NCBI RefSeq assembly: GCF_001625305.1 | Contig: NW_017804453.1 | Location: 825,350-889,349 of the forward strand | Reading direction: 5' to 3' | From: Branchiostoma belcheri | Taxonomy: Eukaryota > Chordata > Leptocardii > Amphioxiformes > Branchiostomatidae | Length of the DNA: 64,000 nucleotides | Shown: positions 1 to 10,900 of the stretch, in pieces | Layout: every line of letters starts with the position of its first letter | How positions within the stretch are numbered: the first letter of the stretch is position 1 | Position numbers and translations under genes: made by a program | The notes under the pieces: generated by a model | Databases searched by the model: none | Seen by the model: the letters and a program-made list of their open reading frames with translations, nothing else | Told to the model about the DNA's origin: nothing

Positions 1-1080
1 GGTGGTTATAGCAACTGACAAGGCTTTATCACACCATATTCACCGAGAAAGGGCGGGCCATTAACGCTATTATCATATAGCTTACACGATAGCCTATCCA
101 AACTGATGCAGTGAAGAGTCACACAATGTACCCCTTGCACATGCTGAATAGAACACAGAATATCTGTTGCGTCTGGAGTCACCTGAGGTCACTGGGGGGT
201 TCATGTTCTATGTCTTCTATCTGGGTCACAGGCAGGGAACAGGTGTTCTTATGGGAGTCATTGGAACACAACTCAAGTTATTTTTGGATTTTTTAGAAGT
301 AGAGCCGTGTTCTATTGGGTCACCTGAGGTCATATGCGGGTGATTATTCATTTTGTTTAATGTATGGATTGGGATGAATAAATACCCGATTTTGACTCTA
401 TTTGTGACATTACGGCGACATAAAGAATGTGGAATGGAGCCTTCTGATTGGTCAACGTCACCCGGCTATATGATAATGAAACATACTTACTTACTGTGGG
501 CTTACTTAGTTACTAGCAAGGTAAAACATTGTGCCACGAAAGCTAGGACGTCACAAATCTCCATGGAGATTATGGAGATTAACTATTCCTAGATCAACAA
601 TCCTTTGTTCCCAAGGATCTAAGTTGGTGAGAGTCGTAACCGAGGAAACCCAAAACCTACTACAGGTTGTCGCCTGTCGCTTTGTACCTTTCAGTTTTGT
701 CCCGAAGCACGTAGTAATCATGGTTACAAACGGGGCTGTCCTATACGTGTGATACGCCATTAACTAGACAAGCTTAACAACTGTTACAATGCTTTCATTT
801 TGAAGAGAAAAAATAACGACAGGTGATTTTATCACATGAGCCAACGTTATAAATAGATCTTTCAATAAACACAATGTCAAAGTACACTTGATCGTTACAT
901 ATCGATTAGCTATCCAGACGGGAACAATGAAACGTCCCTATGTGTTAAGAGATTTGGTGAACAAAAGCTTTGTGGACGTGAGAGGCCAGGTGCTTAGGTT
1001 AAAGAGCCTACACAAGTATTTGCGCATGACACAGGCACGGGGACTCGAAGACACAACAACTGTTGTGGTAGGAATTAGCC
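1..1080. other. 5' flank, no gene recognised
   Basis: I see no recognisable exon, RNA gene or transposon here. The open frames are short, unrelated to known families, and lack good splice sites. The last few hundred bases presumably include the promoter of the gene starting at 1081, but I see no convincing TATA box or other defined element. Confidence 0.5.
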
Positions 1081-4000
1081 ATGGGGCTAGTGTGCAGCAC
1101 GGGGGGTGACCTGGCCGTGCCGGGGTCTGTGATAGGGTGTCCCATATGCGACAACAGGCCGTCCGAACAGGCAACGTGGGCAGGGCAGATACCGCTGACA
1201 CAGGACAGGCTGCGTCACTTGGCCAGGTGGAACGAACAGGTAAGCAAGGAGTGATGAAATCCGCTAGACACACGACTGCTGCATGAAAAAAAAACGGTAT
1301 ACGATTCCGCTCATATACATAAGTGAAGAAACAAAATAATCCAGTATATGTATATAACGTTAAGACTTGACTTATATGGTAGGAAGGAAAGGGGAAGGCG
1401 GTTGAGAACTAACACAGGCCACATGAATAATTTAGCGGATAGAATGACGTTTGCGTGGAAAGGCAGTCCTTTCATTTTCTCTCCTTCCCAACCCTTTGTG
1501 TTGCAAGCACATGTTCTCTTGTGGACATACAAAGTACATGGCCGCTTAAATGTCTTCTGTTCTATATTGAGCAATTATGAGTTAATAATAAAAGAAGAAT
1601 AACAGTGTATTTTTTTATATCGCACTCTTGAATTGAATCTTGTTCCTGGGGTACTTAGTAGGCTAATGCCCTTACTAGGTTACTGGTTCTTTGTCTTCTG
1701 TTGTTTGTTTAAGATTTACTGAGTCATGTTTGCTCGGAGTGCTAAAGTTCTAGTTCTACCCCGCGTGTGTTCTAGATTCCAAAGTTTAAGCGTAGCTGAC
1801 CAACAAGACCCTGTGTTGTGTCCGGGCTCGCGTGTTGACATGAGGCGTTGCTAGGGAACCCCATTATACCGTCAGGGCAAATAAGGTCTCATATGATCCA
1901 CGTGTTTCATCCTTTATTTAAGTTATTATGTCTTGTTCGAGAGAACGAGGAAGTGTGTGTTTGTGTGTCTATGTGTGAGGGTGGTGGCAGGTGTAAGGTG
2001 TGTGTCTGTGTGAGTGTGTGAGGGGGGGGGGGGTTAGCCCCGGTCACGTATGTGCATTGTAGGATGCAGGCTTTTCGCGACGATGTCGTAGATTTGAGAA
2101 GAAACTGGTACATTATTTCTTCTCAGACCTAAGACATAATATAATGTGATATCGTCGCGGAAGAAAACAATTCATCGTACGTGCAACGCACAATGTATGT
2201 GACCTGGCCTTAAAATGAGCCCTTTGTAATTGGTCGCACGAAAATACATTCCACTACACGTAATGCATAATTCAGTGTTCAAAAGTTCCTTCAATTACGT
2301 ATACAATTTTGTACCCGTTAGGTATAGGTCTTTGATAGCTTCATGTACGGATATCATACATCAGTAATATTTCGTAACATGCTGAATTGAGGTATAGGCT
2401 TTTCCATTGTTCTTTAAAGGACTAACAAACTAACAAATGCGTATAGAAACACACAGTACAGGTGGCATTGTGGTCCAGAGGGGATGTTGCCAATGTAATC
2501 ATTCGAATGAAAAGACTGTGGAAAGACTGATATATATTGATAGATTCATTGTCATAAGTGTATCGCATTACATTGTAAGGGGGGGTGTCATCGCATTGCC
2601 ACGGAGACGCAAGGTAAGGCCTGAACACTTTTATAGAAAAAAAATTATAGACTATATTAATGAAGTATGCAGTATAGAACTATTTCTTGTTTTCCAGGCT
2701 CCTTTCTTCACCACATTTGAAGGGTTAGTCGATTACCTGACGGGCCAGACCGCCAGCGATATTGAGCGGTTCTGGGTTCTATTCCACTGGATTCAGCTTG
2801 AATGTCGTCGTCAGCAAACACACAAACCAACCACCGAGGACTCCCCATGGGGGTTTCTGAGGGCGGTTCAGAACGGGACGAGGTCACACGCAGAGCTGTA
2901 CAAGAAATTATGCAGGCAAAGATTCTTTTGATTTTCTTAAATTCCGGGACGGAAGTATTGTTTGGGGGTGGATTAGCTGCGGGTTTGTCTGTCTGTCTGT
3001 CTGTTCGTAGATGGACTGTACGTGGATGGGGAAGACTGGTAGACATAATGACAGAGGTCAATAGGTATATAACGTAATTAAGGGAAACCTTTTTAGAAAG
3101 TAAACATTGCACTGACCGCATCAATACAAAAATGTAGCCATAGACAAGGCATACCCCATACAACCACAACACGCTACTACCTAAATGCCATTAATTTGTT
3201 CTCCCCTTTCCTCCATACTCCAGGACAGCCGGTTTAAGGTGTAAAACCGTGACTGGCCTTTGCAAGTCCATCGGCGACACATCTTTTGAAGCATCTGTGA
3301 ATGAAGGTACATACAAGTCATCGTGGAATGAGGTAACCATAAATGGAAGACGCTCATTGGTGGACTGTAGACTCGAACTAGACTTTGAGCAAATTCGAAT
3401 CCCGCCATTTTACTTCTTGGCCCAGCCGACCCATTTTGCCGCCGCACACTATCCCGACAACAAGTCATATCAGCTGCTAGAGGTGAACGTCACATTGGAA
3501 CAGTTTCAAGGTCACGTCGCCTGTTTTCCCGCCTTTTTTGACCTAGACAAAGATTCGATAGAGCACCATTCAGCGGACGTCAGAACAAACGACGGTGTAG
3601 CTGTTCTGAAGTTCGGAGCTAACAAACCGGTGAAATGCTGCCTCCAGACCTTGAACAGAATCACAGTTCAAAGGAAATTCGACCTCAGCAGACATATAAA
3701 AACAGAATCAAAGGCTTCTCTAGATAGCCCAACGGTGACCGTTGTCGTTAGACCGCCATTTGCCGGGCGGTTTAGTCTGAAGGTTTCGGTACAAGATGAA
3801 AAGAGTGACACATCACTGCCAGTGTGTATGTACACTATAGTGTGCGGAGAGACAGCCGCAGACTGCTCGCCATTTGAAAATGACACAGCTGAGTCCCATC
3901 AAAGGAAAAAGAAAAACCGCACCTCGACAAGTTCACAAGATGGGCGGCACCAACCGGCCAAGCCAAACAGGCCGTCCTCAATCAGTTGGTCGGACGAACC

Positions 4001-4620
4001 AGTGACATCCCCGCAGGGAAGTCGATCTGTAAGAAAGAGACCACATAAAGACGAACATTCCGAAGTAGTGTCAGGAGTTTCTCGGGGCGAAAACGCGCCC
4101 TCCGTACAGATAGACGCTGACTACCCGAAAACGTACAAGGCATGGACGGGACACTGCGTCCTACACAGACCTAGAGCGAGGTCGCTGTCGAAGGGCGCTT
4201 TGGTCAAGTTCAAACTTGCAGTACCGCACATGACTCGCATGGTGGTGCTTCTGCCTCACTCTGAGGATGGCCATGGTTACAAGACAGTTTCGTTGAAGTC
4301 TAGAGATGGAGGAACCACGTGGAAGGGGAAGGCTATGATTCCTGACAGGAACGACGCGGAAAGACGTTACGTGTTTGTGGTGGGGACGCCCAAAGACACA
4401 AACGAGGGGCAATACCTACTGGAGTACGATATAGGTGAGTCTGAACAAAAGCCATAGGGTGGGCGGGTCAATACTATTAGGGCAACCAACTCAAATGTTC
4501 GTTTATGAACCAAACTTTAATGAGCTCTACCAACATGTTACCTTTGTTCTTGTCACAGGAGACAGGAACCCTCCGGAGGGGGAGTCTATGGAGGATCACG
4601 GCAGCGTCGATCTGAGTTAG
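1081..4620 (+). CDS. KY/transglutaminase-like (kyphoscoliosis peptidase-like) protein, probable pseudoenzyme
   Basis: Exons 1081-1239, 2698-2915, 3224-4434 and 4559-4620 join in phase (0, 2, 1) to give 549 residues. The ATG at 1081 sits in GCCATGG after an in-frame stop at 1069. Residues about 55-175 resemble the transglutaminase-like core of kyphoscoliosis peptidase and hillarin, proteins linked to muscle cytoskeleton and cytokinesis: the 'LVDYLT' start, the 'ELYKKLC' helix, and the 'SWNEVTINGRRSLVDC' strand. The triad is broken: Ser116 stands where Cys is expected and Ser158 where His is expected, while Asp173 remains. Residues about 180-290 and 380-480 look like the two beta-sandwich repeats that follow the core in KY proteins, separated by a basic, Ser-rich linker. 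The N-terminus MGLVCS fits an N-myristoylation signal with a nearby Cys. Other exons inside intron 1 cannot be excluded. Confidence 0.72.
1952..2033. repeat. GT-rich microsatellite ending in poly-G
   Basis: Imperfect (GT)n with GTCT and GGT interruptions runs into 12 consecutive G at 2022-2033. The length may vary between alleles and is hard to sequence accurately. Confidence 0.85.
2034..2212. mobile_element. MITE-like element, GCCCCGGTCAC family
   Basis: The left end 'GCCCCGGTCACGTATGTGCA' is mirrored on the right by 'ACAATGTATGTGACCTGGCC', and both sides are flanked by TTA. An inverted repeat with a 3-bp TWA duplication and ends starting GG/GC fits PIF/Harbinger-derived MITEs. It has no coding capacity. 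Related copies lie at 4652, 17318, 21213 and 36464. Confidence 0.6.
2936..3015. repeat. Fragment of a dispersed repeat (GGAAGTATTGTTT) with a GTCT tail
   Basis: 'CCGGGACGGAAGTATTGTTT' followed by a G-rich stretch and (GTCT)n matches, in the same or inverted orientation, copies near 4925, 38430, 40108 and 48230. It lies in intron 2 of the KY-like gene, 20 bases after the splice donor. The family is not identified. Confidence 0.55.
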
Positions 4621-4651
4621 TAAAAACAGAGTTTCAGAATCATTGGCACTT

Positions 4652-4851
4652 TTATGGCCCGGTCACTTGATACTTCACACGATCGTCGTCCGATTGCATT
4701 TGTCCTGCATGACGTATGCACAGTCATACGTATGCCCTGCAAAATCTAGCTGTCCTGTTACGGAACGGCTATCTTAGATCCTTGCCGCCGGTTGGTTCTG
4801 TCACGGCCTGCTTGAAAACGACTATCTACGATAAATGTGACCGCGCCGTTA
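4652..4851. mobile_element. MITE-like element, GGCCCGGTCAC family
   Basis: TTA flanks both ends (4652-4654 and 4849-4851). The left end 'TGGCCCGGTCAC' is the inverse of the right end 'GTGACCGCGCC'. The interior ('AGCTGTCCTGTTACGGAA', 'TTGGTTCTGTCACGGCCTG') recurs at 36540-36640 and, inverted, at 17390-17410, which shows a dispersed non-coding family. Confidence 0.65.
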
Positions 4852-5333
4852 GTGAAAACATGTACTAGTGTACTGTAATAATGACACACAAACAAACAAA
4901 CAGACAAACAAATCCACAGAACAGCCACTCAAAACAATAACAACGTTACTTCCGTACCCGGAAGTAATAAGCTTACGTCCCATAAGTGTAGAACTTGGGA
5001 CTGCCCTGTCACGCCACACCTACATTACTCTTTTCTGATATGGTATATAATTAGGTACTAGACTTTGTACTTGGTACGCCACTTATATACACTATATAAG
5101 TTAGTATATACTATCCCCCTTTCTACTGGACGGTCACGGATGGCTGAACGACCAAAGTTGTAATTCTCTGACCTTTGATTTTACAATAGGAATATGATGC
5201 CAGATCGGTAGGGAACAATTTAAGACAACAAAACACACAAAACTTGAAATTCGCTCTTTGTGTATGAAATTCGTTGATCGATTTGTCAAACTTTCCGCAA
5301 TTCCGGTCGCTCAGCAGTCATAGCTAGCCTGTA
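4852..5333. other. Interval between the KY-like and TIR exons
   Basis: It contains an AAAC-rich stretch (4888-4918), a copy of the AAAACAATA.ACTTCC dispersed repeat (about 4925-4985), and AT-rich DNA with near-palindromic TATATA (5080-5115). No exon was found. It is either intergenic DNA with the TIR gene promoter or an intron of a joint KY-TIR gene. Confidence 0.45.
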
Positions 5334-6561
5334 GTGGAAAGGGCGTTATCTTGTTTTGTAGCAATGACTATGTGTATATGTTCTAAGAGAATCATTTCAA
5401 CCTCAGAACTAGATGACCTGCAAGATTCCCGCCTTAAGCCCCTCCCGGACGGTTTCACCTATCACGTCATGATCAGCTATTCATGGGCGCAGCAGGAGGT
5501 CATTCTCATGGTCAAAGAACACCTCAACAAAGATGGCTACAGGGTAAGTTAAGAGTACGTACATGGCTTGGTACATACTGGATGTAACTTTATTTTAGGC
5601 ACAAGCGGATGCCGTGTGCAGGAAAATGAGTATCTTTTCAGCGATATGGTCATGCCTTCAAGTACAAGAATTTTCGTTTTCCCCCTAGAATTATCGTACA
5701 GTAGAACCAGCACACAAGGAGCAACTTCACCAGATAGCTTTAGATAACCGTTTTGCACTTATCGAGAAGAGTTGTCCATCCCAGTGTAGATCAAACCTTA
5801 CAGTCTGGTCTTATGCAACTTGTACTTATTGTACAAAACTGGGGTGTTTCGCTTAAAGGCGGTTTACCGATTATGCAAAACCAACCCACTTACAAACACA
5901 TGTTGTTACAGGTGTGGCTAGACAAGGACGAGATGAGCGGGACGATGCTGGAGTCCATGGCCCGGGGGGTCAGGTCGTCTGCCATCGTCATCATCGCCGT
6001 TTCCGAGGACTACGTCGCCAGTGACAACTGCAAAAGAGGTACAACATTTATAGCGCCTTTTCCTTATTCGAGACCTTGCTGTTCTTCACCTCCTCCCATT
6101 CGTTCAAAGTACATAAAAACATCACCATTATTGAACAAACTAACGTCTTCAAATCATCAATCTTAATGATTTACGGTGTACGTTCGTTTAATAGCCCCTG
6201 TCACACAGTCAGGGCCTCCCGAATGTACAATTTGTTGATTATCACCTTTACAAATGTATTTGTCATGTATGCTTTGAGTAATTATAACCAGTCAATTTGA
6301 TGATGTTTTGAAATAAGCGTCGTTTTGTTCTGTATTCCTTTGCGTACAGAAGCCAACTTTGCCCGGGATAAAAAGAGAGAAATCATCCCTTTGAAGATGA
6401 CGACGTACTATCCCGACAACTGGCTGGGCATGCTGATCTCTGGGAAGTATTACGTCGACTTCTCTTCGCCTGGACCTCTCAGTGATAAACTCAAGGACTT
6501 GGAGTTCCAGATTGAGGACAGGTTGAAAAAAATTGGTTCGATGAACTATGAAGTATCATGA
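5334..6561 (+). CDS. TIR-domain protein (TIR_2-like), three exons seen
   Basis: Exons (5334 or 5407)-5543, 5912-6038 and 6350-6561 join cleanly (phase 0, then phase 1), with stop TGA at 6559. The product carries one TIR domain of about 120 residues: 'YHVMISYSW' (betaA), 'VWLDKDEM' (BB loop region), 'SAIVIIAVSEDYVAS', then 'NCKREANFA', 'IIPLKM' and 'WLGMLISGKYYVDFS'. The Glu in 'CKRE' lies where NAD-cleaving TIRs such as SARM1 carry the catalytic Glu, so an NADase role is possible but unproven. Its codon is split by the second intron. The start is uncertain: ATG 5334 gives a Cys-rich leader with no known match, while a plausible acceptor (CCTCAG) ends at 5406. TIR proteins act in innate immune signalling and axon degeneration. 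Confidence 0.75.
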
Positions 6562-7904
6562 AAAAAATCTTCATTGACAGAAAAAAAAGTACAGCGACTT
6601 TCGAAGTCTCTTCTACAATCAAACAAACAAACAAGCATATACACAAGAACTTACATAGAAGTACTGGTATATGGTTAAATCAACATGTTGGGTTTGACGA
6701 GTATATCGTACAACGACTGTATAGTTATGTACATTCTTTGATTCATTTTCCTATTTGCCACAGTAATTGTTATCTCCTCCTAGAATGTACTTGAATTTAT
6801 TTATAGGATGGAATGTATTAAATTCTTTTGAAAAAGCGGAAAGAAATGTTAACGCACAGCTTTGAATGTTAACGTTTATCATCAGAGTGGCATTCATCTT
6901 ATTCAGACAGGAGTATGATACGTTTTTTTATTTTATTCACATGGATTTTTGAGCATTGGATAGGAAGCACTTGTTGTGCTTATGTAAATCCGCTGCTCAT
7001 AAAACATAATATAAATGTAAACATAAAGATGACATAAAGTATAGCATTAACATAAAATGAAAGTGGCTGGCGCACCAATACCTAGCATAACATTATTGAG
7101 ATTGGTCAAATCTTCCAGAGTGGTGGATATAGTTAAACACAATATCAAAGATACGGCAGTTGGTAGGGTAAGGGAGGCTGGGGCTACCTGTAAGAAGTAA
7201 AGTACATAATGTGGCGTCATTTGCGTTGAGTGGGTCACGTTACGACACGTCCAGTCCTTTTGTAGAAGTTGCACAACTCAACGGTAACGGCTTTTAAAGT
7301 AACCATGGTTAGGGTTAGATGCTCTGTGAAGAATGTTATCACTAGCTATTATATGTTGTTGCTCTATTTCACAACGACTCCATCATTGTGCGATGTGCAG
7401 TGACCGAATCTGAGCTAGGCAACTCACACGAGGTCACAGCGCTAGCTTACAGGTACCTGACTTCAGTTGGGAGGTAATATAGAAGGCGTTGGAAGGAGAG
7501 GGGCGGGCTCCATCTGTTTGCACATGTTTGCACTCTTTAGCTATAGTAACGTTACATTTTCCTTATAATGATCAATAAATTCCGAACAATATTTGAGTAT
7601 AAAGACTATTAACCCTACCTTTAATAGCGTTAGCTGCTGGTGCTCTTTCTTATGAATGGAAGCTTCAATTCCTATAAGCTAGGAACGTGGTAATGTCACT
7701 TAGTTATCATATATCAAGAAAAGGGTGAAACAGGAACGAGAACATTAAGACAGAGAAAAAGTATGTTCGACGGGCCGTAGTAGTCCGCAATCGAAGACTC
7801 TTGTCATTACCACTCACTCACTCACGCTCACTCACGAATAAATAGCCAGTCGACAGCGCCTCCTGGCGGTTTTACCTGAATATACAAGGGCGCATTTTTG
7901 CAAC
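6562..7904. other. Intergenic stretch, TIR 3' side to HINT3-A promoter
   Basis: AT-rich DNA without convincing exons. CACT repeats at about 7810-7836 precede the HINT3-A start by roughly 70 bases. This part should hold the 3' UTR of the TIR gene and the promoter of HINT3-A, but no core promoter motif is clear. Confidence 0.45.
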
Positions 7905-10900
7905 ATGGCCAGGCGGTGCATATTTTGCACCATTGCTCGTGGAGAAGAGCCCAAGACAACGCTTCTTCATGAGGTAAGTGACACAGAGCATTTTATATCA
8001 AGGATAAGAAATAAGTAGCTACTGGTCCCTGCGCACTGCATATGAGGATGTATTGTTATATTAGATGTCAGTGCCCACTGAGCTAAATGGGGGAGGGGGG
8101 CGTTACCTTTTACTTGTCATGATGTGGTCTAGGATTAAATATGTTGGCTTTAATACTAAACCTTTCTGGTGCGGTCACTATAACAAATTCATCAAGGTCA
8201 AATCGCATGGTTTTCTCTTTATTAATGATACACAATCACCGAATGTCACACAACCATGATACATAACCAAGGACATTGATCAGATACTAAAAGACGTGAC
8301 AATAGCACCCAGATTGTTCAGATATTGATACTTCAGTATTATTTTGTGTGGCTGCTTTGTGGGTTTGTGTCTCTACTTGTCCTAACAACAATGGATGGAT
8401 GGTGGGTGGGAGTTGATTTGGGCAGTAGATTGATAGGGATCTATATGTAATACCTGAAGTTGATGCAGCATGCCCAGGTGGGAGTGACTGGGTACTTGTG
8501 GATCAATAAATGAATCTGGAAGTGGTGTAACACCCGACCAAATTAGATCTCATCATACAATTGCCTCCACAGTTCCAATATAAAATTCAGGAAAACCCTG
8601 TACACTTCCCAGAGGCCATGAAATCCAATATGTACTTCCTGGAAAATTTTGACTCATATGGTATGCTTTCCAAGCAAGCTGTGAAAGAAAACATTTCTCA
8701 CTGAGATAAATTGGTCTACCTCAACCTGTAACATCCGTGTCCATAATATCACCAGGGTCCATAATATCGCCACCTTGAAAAATAGTGTGCTTTAAGATAT
8801 TTTTACTGCTACATACTTTTGGTATGCACTCCTGCACACCTCAAATGTACATACCTAGGGTATGTTGCAGTAAAAATATCTTTAAGCACACTTTTTCTCA
8901 AGGTGGCGGTATTATGGACTATGGTGATATTATGGACACAGATGTTATACATGGTGAGAACATTTCTGCTACAATATGATGTAGGGTTGTGAAACATTCT
9001 CACATTATGTGAGGACTTTGTGACCACATTAGACAGCATTCTACTAAGATATACATATGAAAGCTTTAGGTATATGCTGCAATGCAATATTTAGTAGGAT
9101 TATATGTACTATCACATTGAAAAGTCACATTCATCGTACCATTTTGTTGTAGGATTTTCAGCAAGGTTATTCCATGGCAACCTTTTCTGTCATGAAACAG
9201 CTGGACACACAGGTTACTAAATATAGATACTTCAGAGTAAAATATAACATGTCTGTCTTCCACTCTTCAGGATGAGAGATTTGTGGCATTCCAAGACAGG
9301 AGTCCAGGAGCTCCCCACCACTACCTCATCATCCCCAAGGAACACATAGGAAACCCTGCAACTCTCACTAATAAAGATATACCATTAGGTGGGTTCATAA
9401 AACTAACTAAGGAAGACCTCAGGTTTGATATAGTCATACATCAAGTTACAATGTATACATATCAAGTGCAGCCTGTTGAGATTAATTTTCGCAAAATGCT
9501 TGCAATAACTTGAAAGGTCTGCATCAAACAGCCCACACCAGGGAGTTTTTACGGTGTGAGTTTAATGACTTGGGACAGCAGTAATCAGAAAGGTGGGCTG
9601 GAAAGATAGGCTGTCAGAAAGAGGTGTGTGCTTAGTAGGACTGGGGCCCTACTAGTATTTAATAAAAGTCAGCCCAATTGTAGAATGGTTACCAATTTTG
9701 CTAGGCAGTGACCTATAATTAGTATGAATCAGTTTGTTATTTTATAGAATGTGGAGTTTAGATTTGTTGTGCCCATCACTCTTCTGTGTTGTGAATTGTG
9801 CAGTGATTTCCTGAGTTTCCACTAACTGTTGTTCACTTTCCAGTTGAGTCCCTGGCCGAGGTTGGGAACAAAGTCCTACAGGAGCAGGGAGGGAACATGG
9901 AGGACAAGAGGTCAGATCTTATGCAGGCTTTCTTGCTATTGTCACTGGACTGTATTATAACATTAGTACACAAAAATGCTAATGATTAAATTTTAATCTA
10001 ATTTTTTGTATCACCCTTTAATGCTTAGGTCACCAATTCAAGAAAGGGGCCCGCTCGGCGCGTGTTCGGCGTGTTTTTTGGCACTACCGAACGGGACCTG
10101 GACGGAGACCGGCGGGCTTCCCGACGGCTGCCGGCCTATTTTTGGCCCCGCGCGGTCGCCGAATCGATTTTAACTCAGAGTTAAAATCACTTTGGGCCCC
10201 GTTCGGCGAAGTACGCCGAAGCGACGCCGTAACCTCACTGCCCGGGACCCGTCGGGCGGCCGAACAGGCACCTGCCTAAGATTATGACGTCACATGTGCT
10301 GATAAGTGCATAAGGTGGAGCCTAAAACCAGAACTGTGACCAACAAACTTGTAAGACGTGTATGTAGGCCCACCCCCGACTCATCACTACGGTACTTCGG
10401 CCAGTGGATAACCTCTTACCAATGGTCTGAAGTCTACAAGGCCCCTACCACAAGAGAAAAGTCTCAGGCAATGTACAGTACTCTGCAGTCCAAAATAAAC
10501 GAATTCTTCCCCGTGAAATGCGTCCGGTTGCATCACCTTGACAAACCTTGGATGACACCGGCGATTAAATCCCTGCTAAATGCTCGTCAACAAGCCTACG
10601 CCAGCAATGACTTGACCACCTGGAAGAAATTAAGAAACAGAATACAACGAAAAATTAAGAAGGCAAAGAAAGTGCACTATGATGGTAAAATCAAATCACT
10701 AAAGAACGAAGACAATTGCACAATGGCACAAAGCAATCAAGGTGATGGCGAACATGTCCCGCGCTGATCCAGTCATCCATGTAAACGGAGTAAGCAACGG
10801 TGACCATAAAGCGACTACCAACGAAATCAACAAATCGCTCGCTGCCGTAATACAGTCCTTGCCTCCGATCGACATATCGCTGCTCCCACCGTACCTACCG

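Larger units (their letters stand above)
1240..2697 (+). other. Intron 1 of the KY-like gene
   Basis: The donor is CAG|GTAAGC at 1240 and the acceptor TTTCCAG ends at 2697, joining phase 0 to phase 0. The intron holds a GT-rich microsatellite, a run of 12 G and a MITE-like element (listed separately). I see no additional exon in it. Confidence 0.55.

Noticed and set aside
888-1273. Overlapping open frames on both strands around KY-like exon 1
   Set aside because: The + frame at 888 and the - frame to 1273 are shadows; only the frame from 1081 ends at a proper donor and joins the KY core in phase.
2437-2697. Upstream extension of KY exon 2 from an ATG at 2437
   Set aside because: The sequence before 2698 is low-quality and ends in a clear TTTCCAG acceptor; homology begins only after it.
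2708-3172. 154-codon minus-strand frame
   Set aside because: It is antisense to KY exon 2 and runs into the dispersed repeat; no family match.
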